A stretch of 64,000 bases of DNA from positions 1 to 64,000 of the forward strand of contig OMWB01000026.1 in the NCBI GenBank assembly GCA_900314645.1, given 5' to 3'. Position numbers and translations under genes: made by a program. Under the pieces are notes generated by a model, which ran no database searches, was not told the DNA's origin, and saw nothing but the letters and a program-made list of their open reading frames with translations. The DNA is from an uncultured Actinomycetes bacterium. Its GTDB lineage: Bacteria > Actinomycetota > Coriobacteriia > Coriobacteriales > Atopobiaceae. The number at the start of each line of letters is the position of its first letter. Position 1 is the stretch's first letter. Shown here piece by piece: positions 28,334-38,159 of the stretch.

Positions 28334-28372
28334 GGCCTCCCCATTAGGGACAGGCCCCAATGGGGAATGGCC
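28334..28372. repeat. Short inverted repeat upstream of coaX (family D copy 1)
   Basis: CCCCATT (28339-28345) pairs with AATGGGG (28359-28365), with GGCC/GGCC flanks. Stem and loop (AGGGACAGGCCCC) resemble the element at 61598-61633. It lies 49 bases before coaX. Confidence 0.55.
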
Positions 28373-28420
28373 ACCGCTGAGGTATCCTAGAGGCAGCACA
28401 TTCATGAGCAAGGGGGTAGC

Positions 28421-29233
28421 ATGTTCCTTTCTGTCGACATCGGCAACACGCAGACGACGCTTGGCCTCTTCAATGATGAGGGCATCTGCCTGCGACAGTG
28501 GCGTATGGCCACAGTGCGCACCGACACGTCCGACCAGCTGCACGAACGCCTCTATGGCTACTTCCAGATGTTTGGGCTGTCCCTCTCCGACGTCACCGAC
28601 GTTGCCGTCGCGGGCGTCGTCCCCATCCTCTCGCAGTCCTGGCAGAGGATGCTTCGCCAGGTCATCGGTAGCGAGCCGCTCATGATTGACGCCACGCGCG
28701 ACTGCGGCATTGCCATCAACCTGCCCAACCCACATGAGGTTGGCGCCGACCGCATCGCTAACGCCATCTCTGCCCGCACGAGCTACGGATCGCCTGTGAT
28801 TGTGGTGGACTTTGGTACTGCCACCAACATCGACGTGGTGGACGCCAGTGGCGCTTTCCGCGGCGGCGCCATCATGCCTGGCCTCTTGCTCTCGGCACAG
28901 GCGCTCTTTGACCGTGCGGCCAAGCTTTCGAGCGTGCCTCTGGTCATCCCGCCCCACGCCCTGGGCGACTCCACCGAGACCGCCGTGCAGTCTGGCGTGG
29001 TGATTGGCGCTGCGGCGCAAGCCGAGGGCTTGGTGCGCCGCATCCAGGAGGAGCTTGCCGCCGAGGGCGAGGATGTACCGCGTGCCATCGTCGTGGGCAC
29101 AGGCGGCTATGCCTCGACCATCGCCCAGGCTACAAACCTCTTCGACATCGTTGACCCAGACCTGACCATTCGCGGCATTTACCAGATTTGGCACCACGCC
29201 GTGGAGAAGCACGCTGCACGCACGCGCCAGTAG
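28421..29233 (+). CDS. coaX: Type III pantothenate kinase
   Basis: Phosphorylates pantothenate in coenzyme A synthesis; type III enzymes need a monovalent cation. The 270-residue ASKHA-fold protein starts MFLSVDIGNTQTTLGLFND and contains the pantothenate-site DRIANAISARTSYG, VVDFGTATNIDVV, RGGAIMPGLLLS and VVGTGGYA. ATG 28421 follows AAGGGGG. The opposite strand is open along the whole gene, which stems from codon bias and not from a second gene. Confidence 0.95.
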   Translation: MFLSVDIGNTQTTLGLFNDEGICLRQWRMATVRTDTSDQLHERLYGYFQMFGLSLSDVTDVAVAGVVPILSQSWQRMLRQVIGSEPLMIDATRDCGIAINLPNPHEVGADRIANAISARTSYGSPVIVVDFGTATNIDVVDASGAFRGGAIMPGLLLSAQALFDRAAKLSSVPLVIPPHALGDSTETAVQSGVVIGAAAQAEGLVRRIQEELAAEGEDVPRAIVVGTGGYASTIAQATNLFDIVDPDLTIRGIYQIWHHAVEKHAARTRQ

Positions 29234-29339
29234 GGCCGTCGTCGAAGATAGCCCCCTGGGACACCCAGCCCGTGATACGCGCCCATCGGCACAGCGGGCC
29301 GCAGCGTCACAGCCGCCACTACGTTGTCGCAGGTCACGA

Positions 29340-30778
29340 CTATTCCCAGTCCAAGGGGCCAGCTCTGCAGTTACGTGGCCAACGCGCGCCTCGGGCGGAA
29401 GCACGGTCACGCCCGCGTGCGTGAAGAAGCGCACCGGATCATGCATGAGGTCCTCCATCGGCACCAGCACGAAGTCGCGCTCGCCCAGGCGGGGGTGCGG
29501 CAGCGTCAGCAGGCGGCCCGCATGGCGCTCGCCCTCGACCCAGCACAAGTCGCAATCAATGATGCGTGACTCGTTTCCGGCCTTCTTGATGTCGCGAGTC
29601 TCGTCGCGCTTGCGGCCCATCTGCTCCTGCACGCCAAGCAGGGCCTGCAGCAACACGGTCGGATGCAGCTCCGTACGAATCTCCACCATCGCGTTCGCAA
29701 CTGGCGTTGGGATGCCGTAAGCCGGCTCTGTCTCGTAGGCGTAGCTCGTGCCTACCACGCATGTCAGCGGAATCTTGTCAATCAGACGCACGGCCTCCGA
29801 AAGGTTTGCCACGCGGTCGCCCAGGTTAGAGCCAATAGCAACGAACGCCTGACGCTGGTCTTTCTTTGACATCGCCCAGTACGCGTTGATGAAATCGGCC
29901 ATGCCCTTCACATCATGGACGCGCAAGATGCGCGCACCGCTCTCGATGGCCGAGAGGCATACGCCCATGGTTGCCGCGTCGCGCGCGACCGGATTCTTCT
30001 CGCCGGTGATGGCACCCAAGAAGCGCTTGCGCGAGACCGCCGTCAGCACCGGGTACCCCATTGACACGAGCTTGCGCGTCGCGCGCTGCACCACGACGTC
30101 CACGTCGGTCTCTTTGTTGAAGCCGGCGCCGGGATCCACGCAGATACGATTGTGCGCAACGCCCGCCCGCATGAGCATGCGCGCCTGGTCACCCAAGAAG
30201 CCCATGATGTCTCGCATGATGGGCGCCTCTTCAGGCAGGGTGAAGCGACGTGAGCTCTGGACCGCACGAGCCGGCTTGATGGAATCCAGCTGAACGGAGC
30301 GACGAGTGGTGGCCGACCGCGCCTCGGGCTGGTTCCAGTGCATGATGACGCAGCCGCATTCGCTCTCGAGCGCGACGGCCTGCATGGCGGGATCTGTGAA
30401 GCCGGTGACGTCATTGATGATGGAGGCGCCGAGCTCAAGGCAGGTCTGGGCCACCGAGGCGTGACGCGTGTCCACCGAGACGATAGCCGTTGGGGCCGCC
30501 TCGAGGATGGCGTCTACCACGGGCACCACGCGCGCGGCTTCCTCCTCGGCAGTAATGGGCGTATGGCCGGGGCGCGTAGACTCGCCACCCACGTCAATGA
30601 TGTCAGCGCCGTCGTCAAGCATCTGCATGGCACGCGCAACAGCTGCCTTGACGTCGAGGTTCTCCCCGCCGTCAGAGAAGGAGTCGGGCGTTACGTTGAG
30701 GATGCCCATGATGCGTGGACGCGAAAGCGAGATTTCGTGTTCACCGCATTGCCAGGTTGCATAGTCCTCTCGAAGCAT
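29340..30778 (-). CDS. folP: Fused dihydropteroate synthase / HPPK (FolP-FolK), no proper stop codon seen
   Basis: Two folate enzymes in one chain. FolP (about 1-305) has GILNVTPDSFSDGG, GGESTRPG, NDVTGF and DPGAGFNK. FolK (about 315-475) has FVAIGSNLGDR, YETEPAYGIPTPVANAMVEI, RIIDCDL and HPRLGERDFVLVPM. ATG 30778 follows AGGAAGG. FolK homology ends near HVTAELAPW (about 29350), but the frame stays open to 28298, right through the antisense of coaX. One extra base near 29352 would give a stop at 29340, the end used here. A small frameshift, real or a base error, is therefore likely. Confidence 0.85.
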
Positions 30779-30915
30779 GGGTCCGACCTTCCTGGGGCAC
30801 GTGCCCCCGCTCGTCTCAGCGGATTTGTGCATCCGTATATTGTAGCGAGAACTACCCACCCCTACCGTAACGCCACATGCTCGGCGAGCGCAGCGCACGT
30901 AAGGCCACGTCGCAC

Positions 30916-33147
30916 CTATGCCGCGTCGTCAAGAACCTCCAGCTCGCCTGCGGCGTTGGGCATGGCTTCGACCTCAGCCACGGCCTCGTCCTGCACCACG
31001 TCTTCGGCTGTCGGCTGGGCTTCATAACCTTGCTCGGTGTCCACCACAGCAGAGTAGGTATCCTCCTGTACGGCCTCTTCCACAACGGTTTCAGCTTCGC
31101 CGCTAGCCTCAGCATCGGCGGTCGTTTGGCATTCTTCTGCAGCCGCGACATACCCCACGGCCTCATCAAGGTCGTCTCTCGTCATCATTGGCTCTTGGCC
31201 TTCGGACTTGCCTCCGCCAGCAAGCGCGACCTCGTTTGGCACGGTTGATTCCACAAGCTCGTTGGACTCCACAATATGAAGCAAGTCGGACGTGCTTTCC
31301 TTCTCGTTGTCCAGCGGCGTGTTGTAGTCCTCCTCGAAGTCGAACAGAATCGAGCCCGTGGGCACGTACTGCCGCCCCTCCTGCCTCTCAAGCTCGAGCA
31401 TGTAGTCGAGGAACGTCGACACGAAGGCATAGGACGCGGAATCGCCAAGATCCCCAAGGTAGATGGTTCCTTCACCCTCCTTTTCGAGACCCACGCCCTT
31501 GATGAACTTGTCCTCAAACTCATCTGTGTTGGTGTAGAGCTTCTTACCATTCTCATCCGTGGGTGAAATGCTGTTGATCACCTCGTCGAGCGTCTCACCG
31601 TTGTGCATGCGCTCGAGAATGTCATTGAGCCCCATGCGAATCGTTTCGCTTGAGATATACAGCCTGTCGTTGTCCGTAGATACCGACGACCCCTGCGTCT
31701 GGCGGGCTGCAAGCTCGCCGAGATACAGCACGGCAAGGTATCCAGAGACGTAACGGCTGTTGTCTCCGTCGACCTCATTGCCATCCGCGTCACGGTCCCC
31801 GGCAAAGCAAAGGTCGAAGTAGGCATCTTTCCCGTCATAGGTTCCGCTCACATAGTTTGCGAGCAGCCTGCGCCCAAATGCGCCGCTCTCATTGTCATAG
31901 CCACCCTCAAGGGAGGGATCAGCGCGGAGCAGCTGGAAGATGTCATGTCGGAACGTATAGTCATTCTCTACGCTGGAAGCCGTTCCCTCTATGAACCAGC
32001 GCGGGTAGTGAATCTTGTTGTAGAGGTCCTCTAGCTCTTGGGTCGGGAACGTACCGTCATCATTCGTGACCGCGTTACGGATATCGAACGCACCAACCAT
32101 GCCCGTGCGGTTGTAGTCATCCATGAGCGCATGGAAGAGCTCGTGGACCATAGTGTTCTCGAACGTGCGCATGGCGTCGCCGTCACGAAGCAGCACGTAC
32201 TTACCGGTAGCAGGATCCCTAACTGGGTTTCCGTCCTCATCCTTCTGCAGGAGGCTCTCGACGTCGATGGCAATCATGTAGCCATACTTGACATCGTCTC
32301 CGTCCTTGAAGGCATCTGCGAAGACGTAAGCCAGCGCGTTGGGCGCGTCAATCTGGTGCTCCGGCTTTCCGTCGTCGTCACCCTTCTCGTAATAGATATA
32401 CAGCCCGATTTCCCTACCAATCTGGCCTTGGTCTGCGGCCTCACGGAAGGCCGGGAACTTCTCCAGCAGGAGCTCCACCGCCTGTGGCTGGAGCTTTGTG
32501 AGCACCAGATCAAGCAGGTATTCCAAGTCATCGTCTGACAGGGCGTCGCGCGCCGTCTGTGCGCAGTAGATGTCAATCAGGCTGCGTGTATCACCAGTGT
32601 TCGCTTCTTCCGCAGCGCTAGCCTCGTACGTCGCTTCCCCAGCCGAATTCTGATCCTGAGAAGCAACAAAGAAGTACCGCAGTGACGCCGGGAGGATGTA
32701 GGTGATTCCCGTTTCGGCATCGTAGACCGAGATGACTTCCTTGCCGGCAAATAGCTTGGTGAGAGACTCCGAGAGGGTAACCGTAACGTTATCGCCTGCC
32801 AAGGCGTAGTCCTGCGGAACAAAGAAGGCCAGGGCGGGCAGATAGGTTGACCCCTCCTCAGCCTGCGTAGAAAGCTCCAGATCGTCGCTAACCCAGAGGA
32901 CGGGAATCTCCCATGTGTCTTCCTCAGCCGTGCGGACAACGGCCTTGTCATCGAGCGGCTCTCCAGCCTTTGGCTCATCAACCTCGTCGATGGTAAGGCC
33001 GCTCACCTCCTTTTGGCCTTGAGAGATCGTGTGGTTCTCCACCTCGACCTCTGTTTCTGCCGCCCAGGCAACAACAGGCGAAAGAGCTGGCAAAACCAGC
33101 GCGAGCGTCAGAACAAGGCTTAGGATTCTTTTTACTCGCGAGACCAT
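30916..33147 (-). CDS. Secreted zincin-like protein with HExxH motif
   Basis: A 743-residue protein with a clear signal peptide (VKRILSLVLTLALVLPALSPVVAWAA, cleavage near residue 30). The putative zinc site is HELFH at 335-339 with a second acidic residue in RWFIEGTASS (Glu387), the gluzincin spacing type. This suggests an extracellular metallopeptidase. I cannot name the family. The C-terminal 100 residues are highly acidic and low complexity (Glu/Ala/Val). No LPxTG anchor or membrane helix is seen, so it may be released or held by charge. ATG 33147 follows GGGGGTAG. It is oriented with folP-folK but separated by 137 bases. Confidence 0.8.
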   Translation of the reverse strand: MVSRVKRILSLVLTLALVLPALSPVVAWAAETEVEVENHTISQGQKEVSGLTIDEVDEPKAGEPLDDKAVVRTAEEDTWEIPVLWVSDDLELSTQAEEGSTYLPALAFFVPQDYALAGDNVTVTLSESLTKLFAGKEVISVYDAETGITYILPASLRYFFVASQDQNSAGEATYEASAAEEANTGDTRSLIDIYCAQTARDALSDDDLEYLLDLVLTKLQPQAVELLLEKFPAFREAADQGQIGREIGLYIYYEKGDDDGKPEHQIDAPNALAYVFADAFKDGDDVKYGYMIAIDVESLLQKDEDGNPVRDPATGKYVLLRDGDAMRTFENTMVHELFHALMDDYNRTGMVGAFDIRNAVTNDDGTFPTQELEDLYNKIHYPRWFIEGTASSVENDYTFRHDIFQLLRADPSLEGGYDNESGAFGRRLLANYVSGTYDGKDAYFDLCFAGDRDADGNEVDGDNSRYVSGYLAVLYLGELAARQTQGSSVSTDNDRLYISSETIRMGLNDILERMHNGETLDEVINSISPTDENGKKLYTNTDEFEDKFIKGVGLEKEGEGTIYLGDLGDSASYAFVSTFLDYMLELERQEGRQYVPTGSILFDFEEDYNTPLDNEKESTSDLLHIVESNELVESTVPNEVALAGGGKSEGQEPMMTRDDLDEAVGYVAAAEECQTTADAEASGEAETVVEEAVQEDTYSAVVDTEQGYEAQPTAEDVVQDEAVAEVEAMPNAAGELEVLDDAA

Positions 33148-33199
33148 GAAGCTACCCCCATGTCAGACCGTAGATGCCACTATCTATGTATACCTCAAA

Positions 33200-33229
33200 T
33201 GGGACAAAGGGGAGTATTCCTTTGTCCCA
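33200..33229. repeat. Single box-core-box inverted repeat
   Basis: TGGGAC (33200-33205), an 18-base core with GGGGAGTATTCC, and GTCCCA (33224-33229); 11-bp stem. It resembles one arm of the 24020-24087 palindrome. It lies just after the sirtuin stop and 53 bases before the secreted protein gene. Confidence 0.8.
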
Positions 33230-33238
33230 AGCTAAGAC

Positions 33239-33976
33239 CTACCAGTCGAAGGCCTTGGCAATATCGCAGGCACATACCAAATCTGCCGCGCCATCCTGCG
33301 GCGTTGGCTGCAGGTTGCAAATGACGAGGTCATTGCCCTGGAAATAGCGAACCAGCCCCGCTGCGGGATAGACCACGAGCGACGTTCCGCCAATAATCAG
33401 CAGATCACAGCTGGCAATGGCACGCGCGGAGGCAAGGAGCACGTCCTGGTCGAGGCTCTCCTCATAGAGCACCACGTCCGGTTTGATGGGCCCGCCACAC
33501 TCCGGACAACGAGGCACGCCCGTGGTGGAAAGCACCCACTCGGCCGACTGCACGGCCCCGCAGCGCTGGCAGATGTTGCGGTGCACCGAGCCATGGAGCT
33601 CCAGCACGCGGCGTGAGCCCGCCATTTGATGCAGGCCGTCGATGTTCTGCGTCACCACAGCCATCAGCTTGCCCTCATCCTCAAGCTCGGCCAGCTTGTA
33701 GTGGGCGCGGTTTGGCTTGGCTGTCAGGCAGATCATGCGCTCGCGATAGAACTTGTAAAACTCCTTTGTATGCGAAACGTAAAAACTATGGCTGAGCATG
33801 GTCTCAGGAGGATAATCGAAGTGCTGGTGGTAGAGCCCGTCCTCGCTTCGGAAGTCGGGGATTCCGCTTGCCGTCGAGACGCCCGCGCCGCCAAAGAACA
33901 CGACGCTGCCCGCCTTGTTGACGCGGCTCGCAAGCTCTTGCGCTGCCTCTGTGGGATCGGTGATCGTACGTGCCAT
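33239..33976 (-). CDS. NAD-dependent protein deacetylase (Sir2 family)
   Basis: A 245-residue sirtuin removing acyl groups from protein lysines with NAD. Motifs: FGGAGVSTASGIPDFRS (residues 28-44), TQNIDGLH (109-116), the catalytic His128 in ELHGSVH, and the zinc cysteines C136, C139, C157, C160. GTSLVVYPAAGLV is the usual NAD-binding loop. ATG 33976 fits the family. The gene is divergent from the patatin-like gene. Confidence 0.95.
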   Translation of the reverse strand: MARTITDPTEAAQELASRVNKAGSVVFFGGAGVSTASGIPDFRSEDGLYHQHFDYPPETMLSHSFYVSHTKEFYKFYRERMICLTAKPNRAHYKLAELEDEGKLMAVVTQNIDGLHQMAGSRRVLELHGSVHRNICQRCGAVQSAEWVLSTTGVPRCPECGGPIKPDVVLYEESLDQDVLLASARAIASCDLLIIGGTSLVVYPAAGLVRYFQGNDLVICNLQPTPQDGAADLVCACDIAKAFDW

Positions 33977-34117
33977 GTGCCCTCCGTTTCCACGCGGTCT
34001 GCCTGCTCACATGGTAGCGCTAAGGCTCGTTTGACGGGCACCCGTTTGGGCCTGCGCCTGACGGGGATTCCCTCAACGGGCCAAGACGAATGGGCACCGC
34101 ATACGGAGGAGGAGGCT

Positions 34118-35008
34118 ATGGAGCCGCTGACCAACAACGTGTTTGACTGCGCCCTGGTCTTTGAGGGCGGCGGATACCGCGGTGCCTACACCGCGGGCAT
34201 CGCTAACGCGCTGCTCGAGCACGAGGTGTGGTTTGACTATGCCTGTGGTGTCTCGGCCGGAGCGAGCCATGCCCTTGATTACATCTCGCGTGACCAGGTG
34301 CGCGTGAAGGACGCGTTCATGGCCATTGACGGCCGGGAGCCTGTGGGTGGCATGGGCACGCTCCTGCGCGGCAAAGGTTACTTCAACGCCGACTACCTCT
34401 ACGAGGGTTGCCTAGCCGACAACTTTGCCCCCTTTGACTGGGAGACATTTGTGGCCAACCCCGCGCGCATCCGCATTCAGGCATTCGAGCGCGACACTGG
34501 ACGCACCGTCACGTTCACCAAGGCAGACATGCCTAACATGTGGGAGGCCATCAAGCGCGTGCGCGCAAGCTCGACAGTGCCGGGCGCGATGCCTCCCGAG
34601 CCCATAGACGGCGTGGTGCTGATGGATGGCGGCCTGGGAGAGGGCGCTGGCATTCCGCTGCCCATGGCTGAGCACGACGGGTTCGAGCGCTTCCTCTTTG
34701 TGGCTACGCGCGTGCCAGGATATCGCAAGAAGCCCTTCCCACCTGCGGTTCGTTTGGGCGTGAAGCGTGCGTTTGGCAAATACCCGCACCTGGTTGAGGC
34801 CCTCCTCACACGCGCCGAGCGCTACAACGAGGCATTGGACCACGTGGCCGAGCTTGAACGTGAGGGCCGTGCGTTGGTGGTCAGACCTGACACGATGCCC
34901 ATCAAGAACACCACCATCGATCGCGAGCGCTTGGAACGCGCCTATGACCTTGGTCATGAGCAGGGCCTTCGCGAGATGCCGCGCATCTTAGAGTTCGTAG
35001 GCCTGTAA
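34118..35008 (+). CDS. Patatin-like phospholipase family protein
   Basis: A 296-residue lipid acyl hydrolase of the bacterial patatin (RssA/YjjU-like) family. The oxyanion loop is EGGGYRGAYTAG (residues 16-27), the nucleophile is Ser46 in GVSAGAS and the dyad Asp is in LMDGGLGEG (Asp170). No signal peptide is visible. ATG 34118 follows GGAGGAGG; the frame from 33626 is only antisense of the sirtuin gene. A large palindrome follows the stop. Confidence 0.93.
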   Translation: MEPLTNNVFDCALVFEGGGYRGAYTAGIANALLEHEVWFDYACGVSAGASHALDYISRDQVRVKDAFMAIDGREPVGGMGTLLRGKGYFNADYLYEGCLADNFAPFDWETFVANPARIRIQAFERDTGRTVTFTKADMPNMWEAIKRVRASSTVPGAMPPEPIDGVVLMDGGLGEGAGIPLPMAEHDGFERFLFVATRVPGYRKKPFPPAVRLGVKRAFGKYPHLVEALLTRAERYNEALDHVAELEREGRALVVRPDTMPIKNTTIDRERLERAYDLGHEQGLREMPRILEFVGL

Positions 35009-35031
35009 GGCAGAAGTGCCCGCTGCCGTCT

Positions 35032-35139
35032 GGCTTGCAAAGGGGGAGGCTGGCAAAGGGGGTAACCCCTCTTGCCAGCCGCAACCCCCCTGGCTGGCAA
35101 GAGGGGTTACCCCCTTTGCCAGCCCTCCCTTTGCAAGCC
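35032..35139. repeat. Long palindromic element between patatin and exonuclease genes
   Basis: Arms of 49 and 48 bases (35032-35080, 35092-35139) with a one-base slip and an 11-base loop. Within each arm GGCTGGCAA and TTGCCAGCC flank a 15-base core AGGGGGTAACCCCTC, the same box-core-box plan as family A. Both neighbours are on the plus strand. Confidence 0.93.
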
Positions 35140-35186
35140 GCACACGGTATACTGGGGAAGCTCGCTACCTAACGAAAGGCTCTGCC

Positions 35187-35969
35187 ATGGCTGATACCGC
35201 CCGTGAGCTGCGGCTCATTTCTTGGAACGTCAATGGCCTTCGCGCCGTCATGAAGAAGGACCCCAGCTTTGTCGAGATCTTCCAGACGCTTGACGCGGAC
35301 GTTTTTGCCATCCAGGAGACCAAGATGCAGGAGGGCCAGCTGAAGCTTGACCTTCCCGGCTACGTGCAGACCTGGAACTATGCAGACCGCAAGGGCTATT
35401 CGGGCACGGCGGTTTTCTCAAAGGAAGAGCCACTGCAGGTTATTCGCCAGATTGGCTGCGAGTGCGCCGACAACGAGGGACGCGTCTGCGCACTGGAGTT
35501 CCCCACGTACTGGTTCGTGAACGTGTATACGCCCAATGCGAAGGACGGCCTGGCGCGCATTGACGAGCGTCTGGTGTGGGACGAGCGCTATCGCGAGTTC
35601 CTGGGCGAGCTTGCTGCCACAAAGCCCGTGGTGACCTGCGGAGACTTTAACGTGGCACACGAGGAGATCGACCTGAAGAACCCTGGCCCCAACCGCGGCA
35701 ACGCCGGCTTTTCCGACGAGGAGCGCGAGAGCTTCACCAAGCTTCTGGACTCCGGCTTCACCGACACGTTCCGTGCGCGCTTCCCCGAGCTGACCGGCGC
35801 CTACAGCTGGTGGAGCTACCGCTTCCGCGCGCGTGCCAACAACGCGGGCTGGCGTATCGACTACTTCTTGGTGAGTGATTCCATCGCCGACCGCGTGACG
35901 GGTGCCGCCATTCTCAACGAGGTGTTTGGCAGCGACCACTGCCCCGTGGAGCTCACCATCGAGCTCTAG
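35187..35969 (+). CDS. Exodeoxyribonuclease III
   Basis: AP endonuclease/3'-5' exonuclease of base-excision repair (260 residues, xth/exoA type). Motifs: LISWNVNGLRA, IQETKMQEGQ, the catalytic CGDFNVAHEEIDL, WRIDYFLVS and the final GSDHCPVEL. ATG 35187 follows AAAGG; a longer frame from 35016 runs back through the palindrome. A possible -10 GGTATACT lies near 35146. Confidence 0.95.
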   Translation: MADTARELRLISWNVNGLRAVMKKDPSFVEIFQTLDADVFAIQETKMQEGQLKLDLPGYVQTWNYADRKGYSGTAVFSKEEPLQVIRQIGCECADNEGRVCALEFPTYWFVNVYTPNAKDGLARIDERLVWDERYREFLGELAATKPVVTCGDFNVAHEEIDLKNPGPNRGNAGFSDEERESFTKLLDSGFTDTFRARFPELTGAYSWWSYRFRARANNAGWRIDYFLVSDSIADRVTGAAILNEVFGSDHCPVELTIEL

Positions 35970-36077
35970 CACACGGGCACGGCCGCACTCGCCGCTTCCC
36001 GAAAACGCATAGCCGCCTCTCCCCCAGCATCGCATGATGGAATGGGGGTTTGGGCAATTCCGTCGTAAGGAGAGGCT

Positions 36078-38042
36078 ATGTTCGAGAAGCTGTTTGAGCC
36101 CGTCACCATCAACAAGATGGTGGTTCCCAACCGCCTCGTGTTTGAGCCGATGGGCAACTACTACGCCGAGCTCAACGGAGATGCGTCCCAGCGCGACTGC
36201 GACTTCTATGCGGCGCGCGGAGCAGGCGGCTGCGGCCTCGTGATCACCGAGGTCTGCTCGGTCAACCGCACGACGGGTCGTGGCGACGCGCGCAACCTTG
36301 TGCTTGACAACGACGAGGCCATCCCGAGCTTTGCCAAGATGGCGCAGGCCACTCAGGCAACGGGCGCGAAGTTTGCGGTTGAGATCTACCACCCCGGCTG
36401 TCAGGGCGTTCCGCCGCTGTGCGTAGACGGCATGACTGTGAGCCCCTCCGGACAGCCCAGCAAGCTCACCATGGCACCGACCCGCGCGCTTGAGCACGAC
36501 GAGGTGCTTGACGTCATCGAGGACTTCATCACCGCGGGCGTGCGCGTGTGGAAGTCGGGCGCTGACGCCGTCGAGCTGCACTGCGCCCATGGCTACCTGC
36601 TCTGCCAGTTCCTCAGCCCGTACACCAACCACCGCGATGACGAGTTTGGCGGCTCGCTTGAGAATCGCGCCGAGATCGTCCGCCGCATCATCCAGGGCAT
36701 CCGTGAGCGCACGAGCCCTGACTTCCCCATCATCGTGCGCCTGACTGCCGACGAGTACATGCGCATGGTGGGCATTGACGACGGCATCACGCTGGACATG
36801 GCCGTTGAGTTCTGCAAGCTGTTTGAGCAGTGGGGCGCCGACGCCATCGACATCTCGGCCGGCAACTACGAGACGATGAACTGGGCATGGGAGCCCGTGG
36901 GCTTCGACGAGGGCTGGAAGAGCGTCAACGGCAAGACCATCGCCGCCGCGGTCAACGTCCCGGTCATCGCATGCTCCGTGGTGCGCCACCCCGAGACGGC
37001 TATGGACCTGATTGATGGCGGCGTGGCCATGGTGGGCTCCGCGCGCCAGTTCTTTGCCGACCCCGACTGGGGCAACAAGGTGCGCGAGGGTGCCGACAAG
37101 CTCATCCGCCCGTGCATCAGCTGCATGCGCTGCATCGAGAGCCTGATGGCCGCGCACGAAGACCCGTTCAGCCCGATGGTGTGCTCCGTCAACCCCGAGG
37201 CTGGCCGCGAGTGCGATCTCGCCCCGCTTGAGAAGGACGGCGACGGCCGCAAGGTGGTCGTGGTGGGCTCTGGTCCGGCAGGCCTCGAGGCCGCTCGCGT
37301 GCTGGGGTTGCGTGGCTTTACCGTGGTGGTTCTTGAGAAGGCTGACGAGGTCGGTGGCCAGCTGGTGTTTGCCGCCAAGCCGCCCAAGAAGTGGCGCCTT
37401 GATTGGCTCATCCGCTACTACGAGACCGCTCTTGCCGACCTGCCCGTTGAGATTCGGACCGGCGTCGAGGCCACGGCTGAGCTCATCAAGGCCGAGGACC
37501 CAGTGGCCGTCATCTGGGCAGCAGGCTCCACACCGGTCAAGCCAGGCAGCATTCCGGGCCTGGACGGTGAGCTCGTGCTGACGCCGCCCGAGGCCATCAT
37601 GGCTGAGCCGCCGCTCACTGGTGAGCGCGTGGTGGTGGTTGGCTCCGGCATGACGGGCATCGAGGTCGCAGAGATGCTGTCATCCGAGCAGAACTGCCAC
37701 GTCGACCTGTATGAGATGGTTGATCAGATTGGCCCGGGCATCTTCTTCCAGAACATGATCGACATCATGAGCCGTCTGGGCCAGACCGACACCGCGCTCA
37801 ACCCGGGCCACAGGCTGCTGAGCGTTGAGGGCAACGTCGCGACGTTTGCGAAGGCCGACGGCGAGCAGGTGCAGGCGAGCTTCGACCATCTGGTGCTGTC
37901 GCTGGGCATGAAGCCGACGGCGGCCCCGGAGTGGGCTGACCAGCTTGGCGTTCCCGTGGTTGTTGCGGGCGATTCCGACAAGGTTGGCCGCATCCAGGAG
38001 GCCGTGACCGGTGGCTACGACGCCGCGAGGTCCATCGCATAG
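36078..38042 (+). CDS. FMN/FAD/4Fe-4S Old Yellow Enzyme-type reductase (2,4-dienoyl-CoA reductase-like)
   Basis: A 654-residue soluble flavoenzyme. An N-terminal OYE barrel (1-340: NRLVFEPMG, AVELHCAHGYLLCQFLSPYTN, NRAEIVRRII) binds FMN. The Fe-S cluster ligands are Cys346, Cys349, Cys352 and Cys369. The C-terminal NAD(P)/FAD domain has GSGPAG (397-402) and a second dinucleotide loop VVGSGMTGIEVAE. Known relatives reduce enoates, dienoyl-CoA, bile acids and other unsaturated compounds in anaerobes; the substrate here is unknown. ATG 36078 follows AAGGAGAGG. It stands alone between exonuclease III and a family A palindrome. Confidence 0.93.
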   Translation: MFEKLFEPVTINKMVVPNRLVFEPMGNYYAELNGDASQRDCDFYAARGAGGCGLVITEVCSVNRTTGRGDARNLVLDNDEAIPSFAKMAQATQATGAKFAVEIYHPGCQGVPPLCVDGMTVSPSGQPSKLTMAPTRALEHDEVLDVIEDFITAGVRVWKSGADAVELHCAHGYLLCQFLSPYTNHRDDEFGGSLENRAEIVRRIIQGIRERTSPDFPIIVRLTADEYMRMVGIDDGITLDMAVEFCKLFEQWGADAIDISAGNYETMNWAWEPVGFDEGWKSVNGKTIAAAVNVPVIACSVVRHPETAMDLIDGGVAMVGSARQFFADPDWGNKVREGADKLIRPCISCMRCIESLMAAHEDPFSPMVCSVNPEAGRECDLAPLEKDGDGRKVVVVGSGPAGLEAARVLGLRGFTVVVLEKADEVGGQLVFAAKPPKKWRLDWLIRYYETALADLPVEIRTGVEATAELIKAEDPVAVIWAAGSTPVKPGSIPGLDGELVLTPPEAIMAEPPLTGERVVVVGSGMTGIEVAEMLSSEQNCHVDLYEMVDQIGPGIFFQNMIDIMSRLGQTDTALNPGHRLLSVEGNVATFAKADGEQVQASFDHLVLSLGMKPTAAPEWADQLGVPVVVAGDSDKVGRIQEAVTGGYDAARSIA

Positions 38043-38058
38043 CGACTCAACACCAGTA

Positions 38059-38151
38059 GCGATCGTTGACGGGGATAGCCCCCGCTCGGTCAACATCAGC
38101 CCAAAGACTGCTGATGTTGACCGAGCGGGGGCTATCCCCGTCAACGATCGC
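38059..38151. repeat. Family A palindromic element, copy 2
   Basis: Perfect 42-bp arms (38059-38100, 38110-38151) and a 9-base loop. Frame GCGATC, GTTGAC, 18-base core GGGGATAGCCCCCGCTCG, GTCAAC, ATCAGC. The 5' flank CAGTAGCGA is shared with copy 1. It lies between two plus-strand genes, just before the gntR promoter. Confidence 0.98.
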
Positions 38152-38159
38152 TTTTCCTC

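Noticed and set aside
28298-29339. A 350-codon C-terminal extension of FolK
   Set aside because: No homology past about 29350 and it is fully antisense to coaX. A small frameshift is the better explanation.
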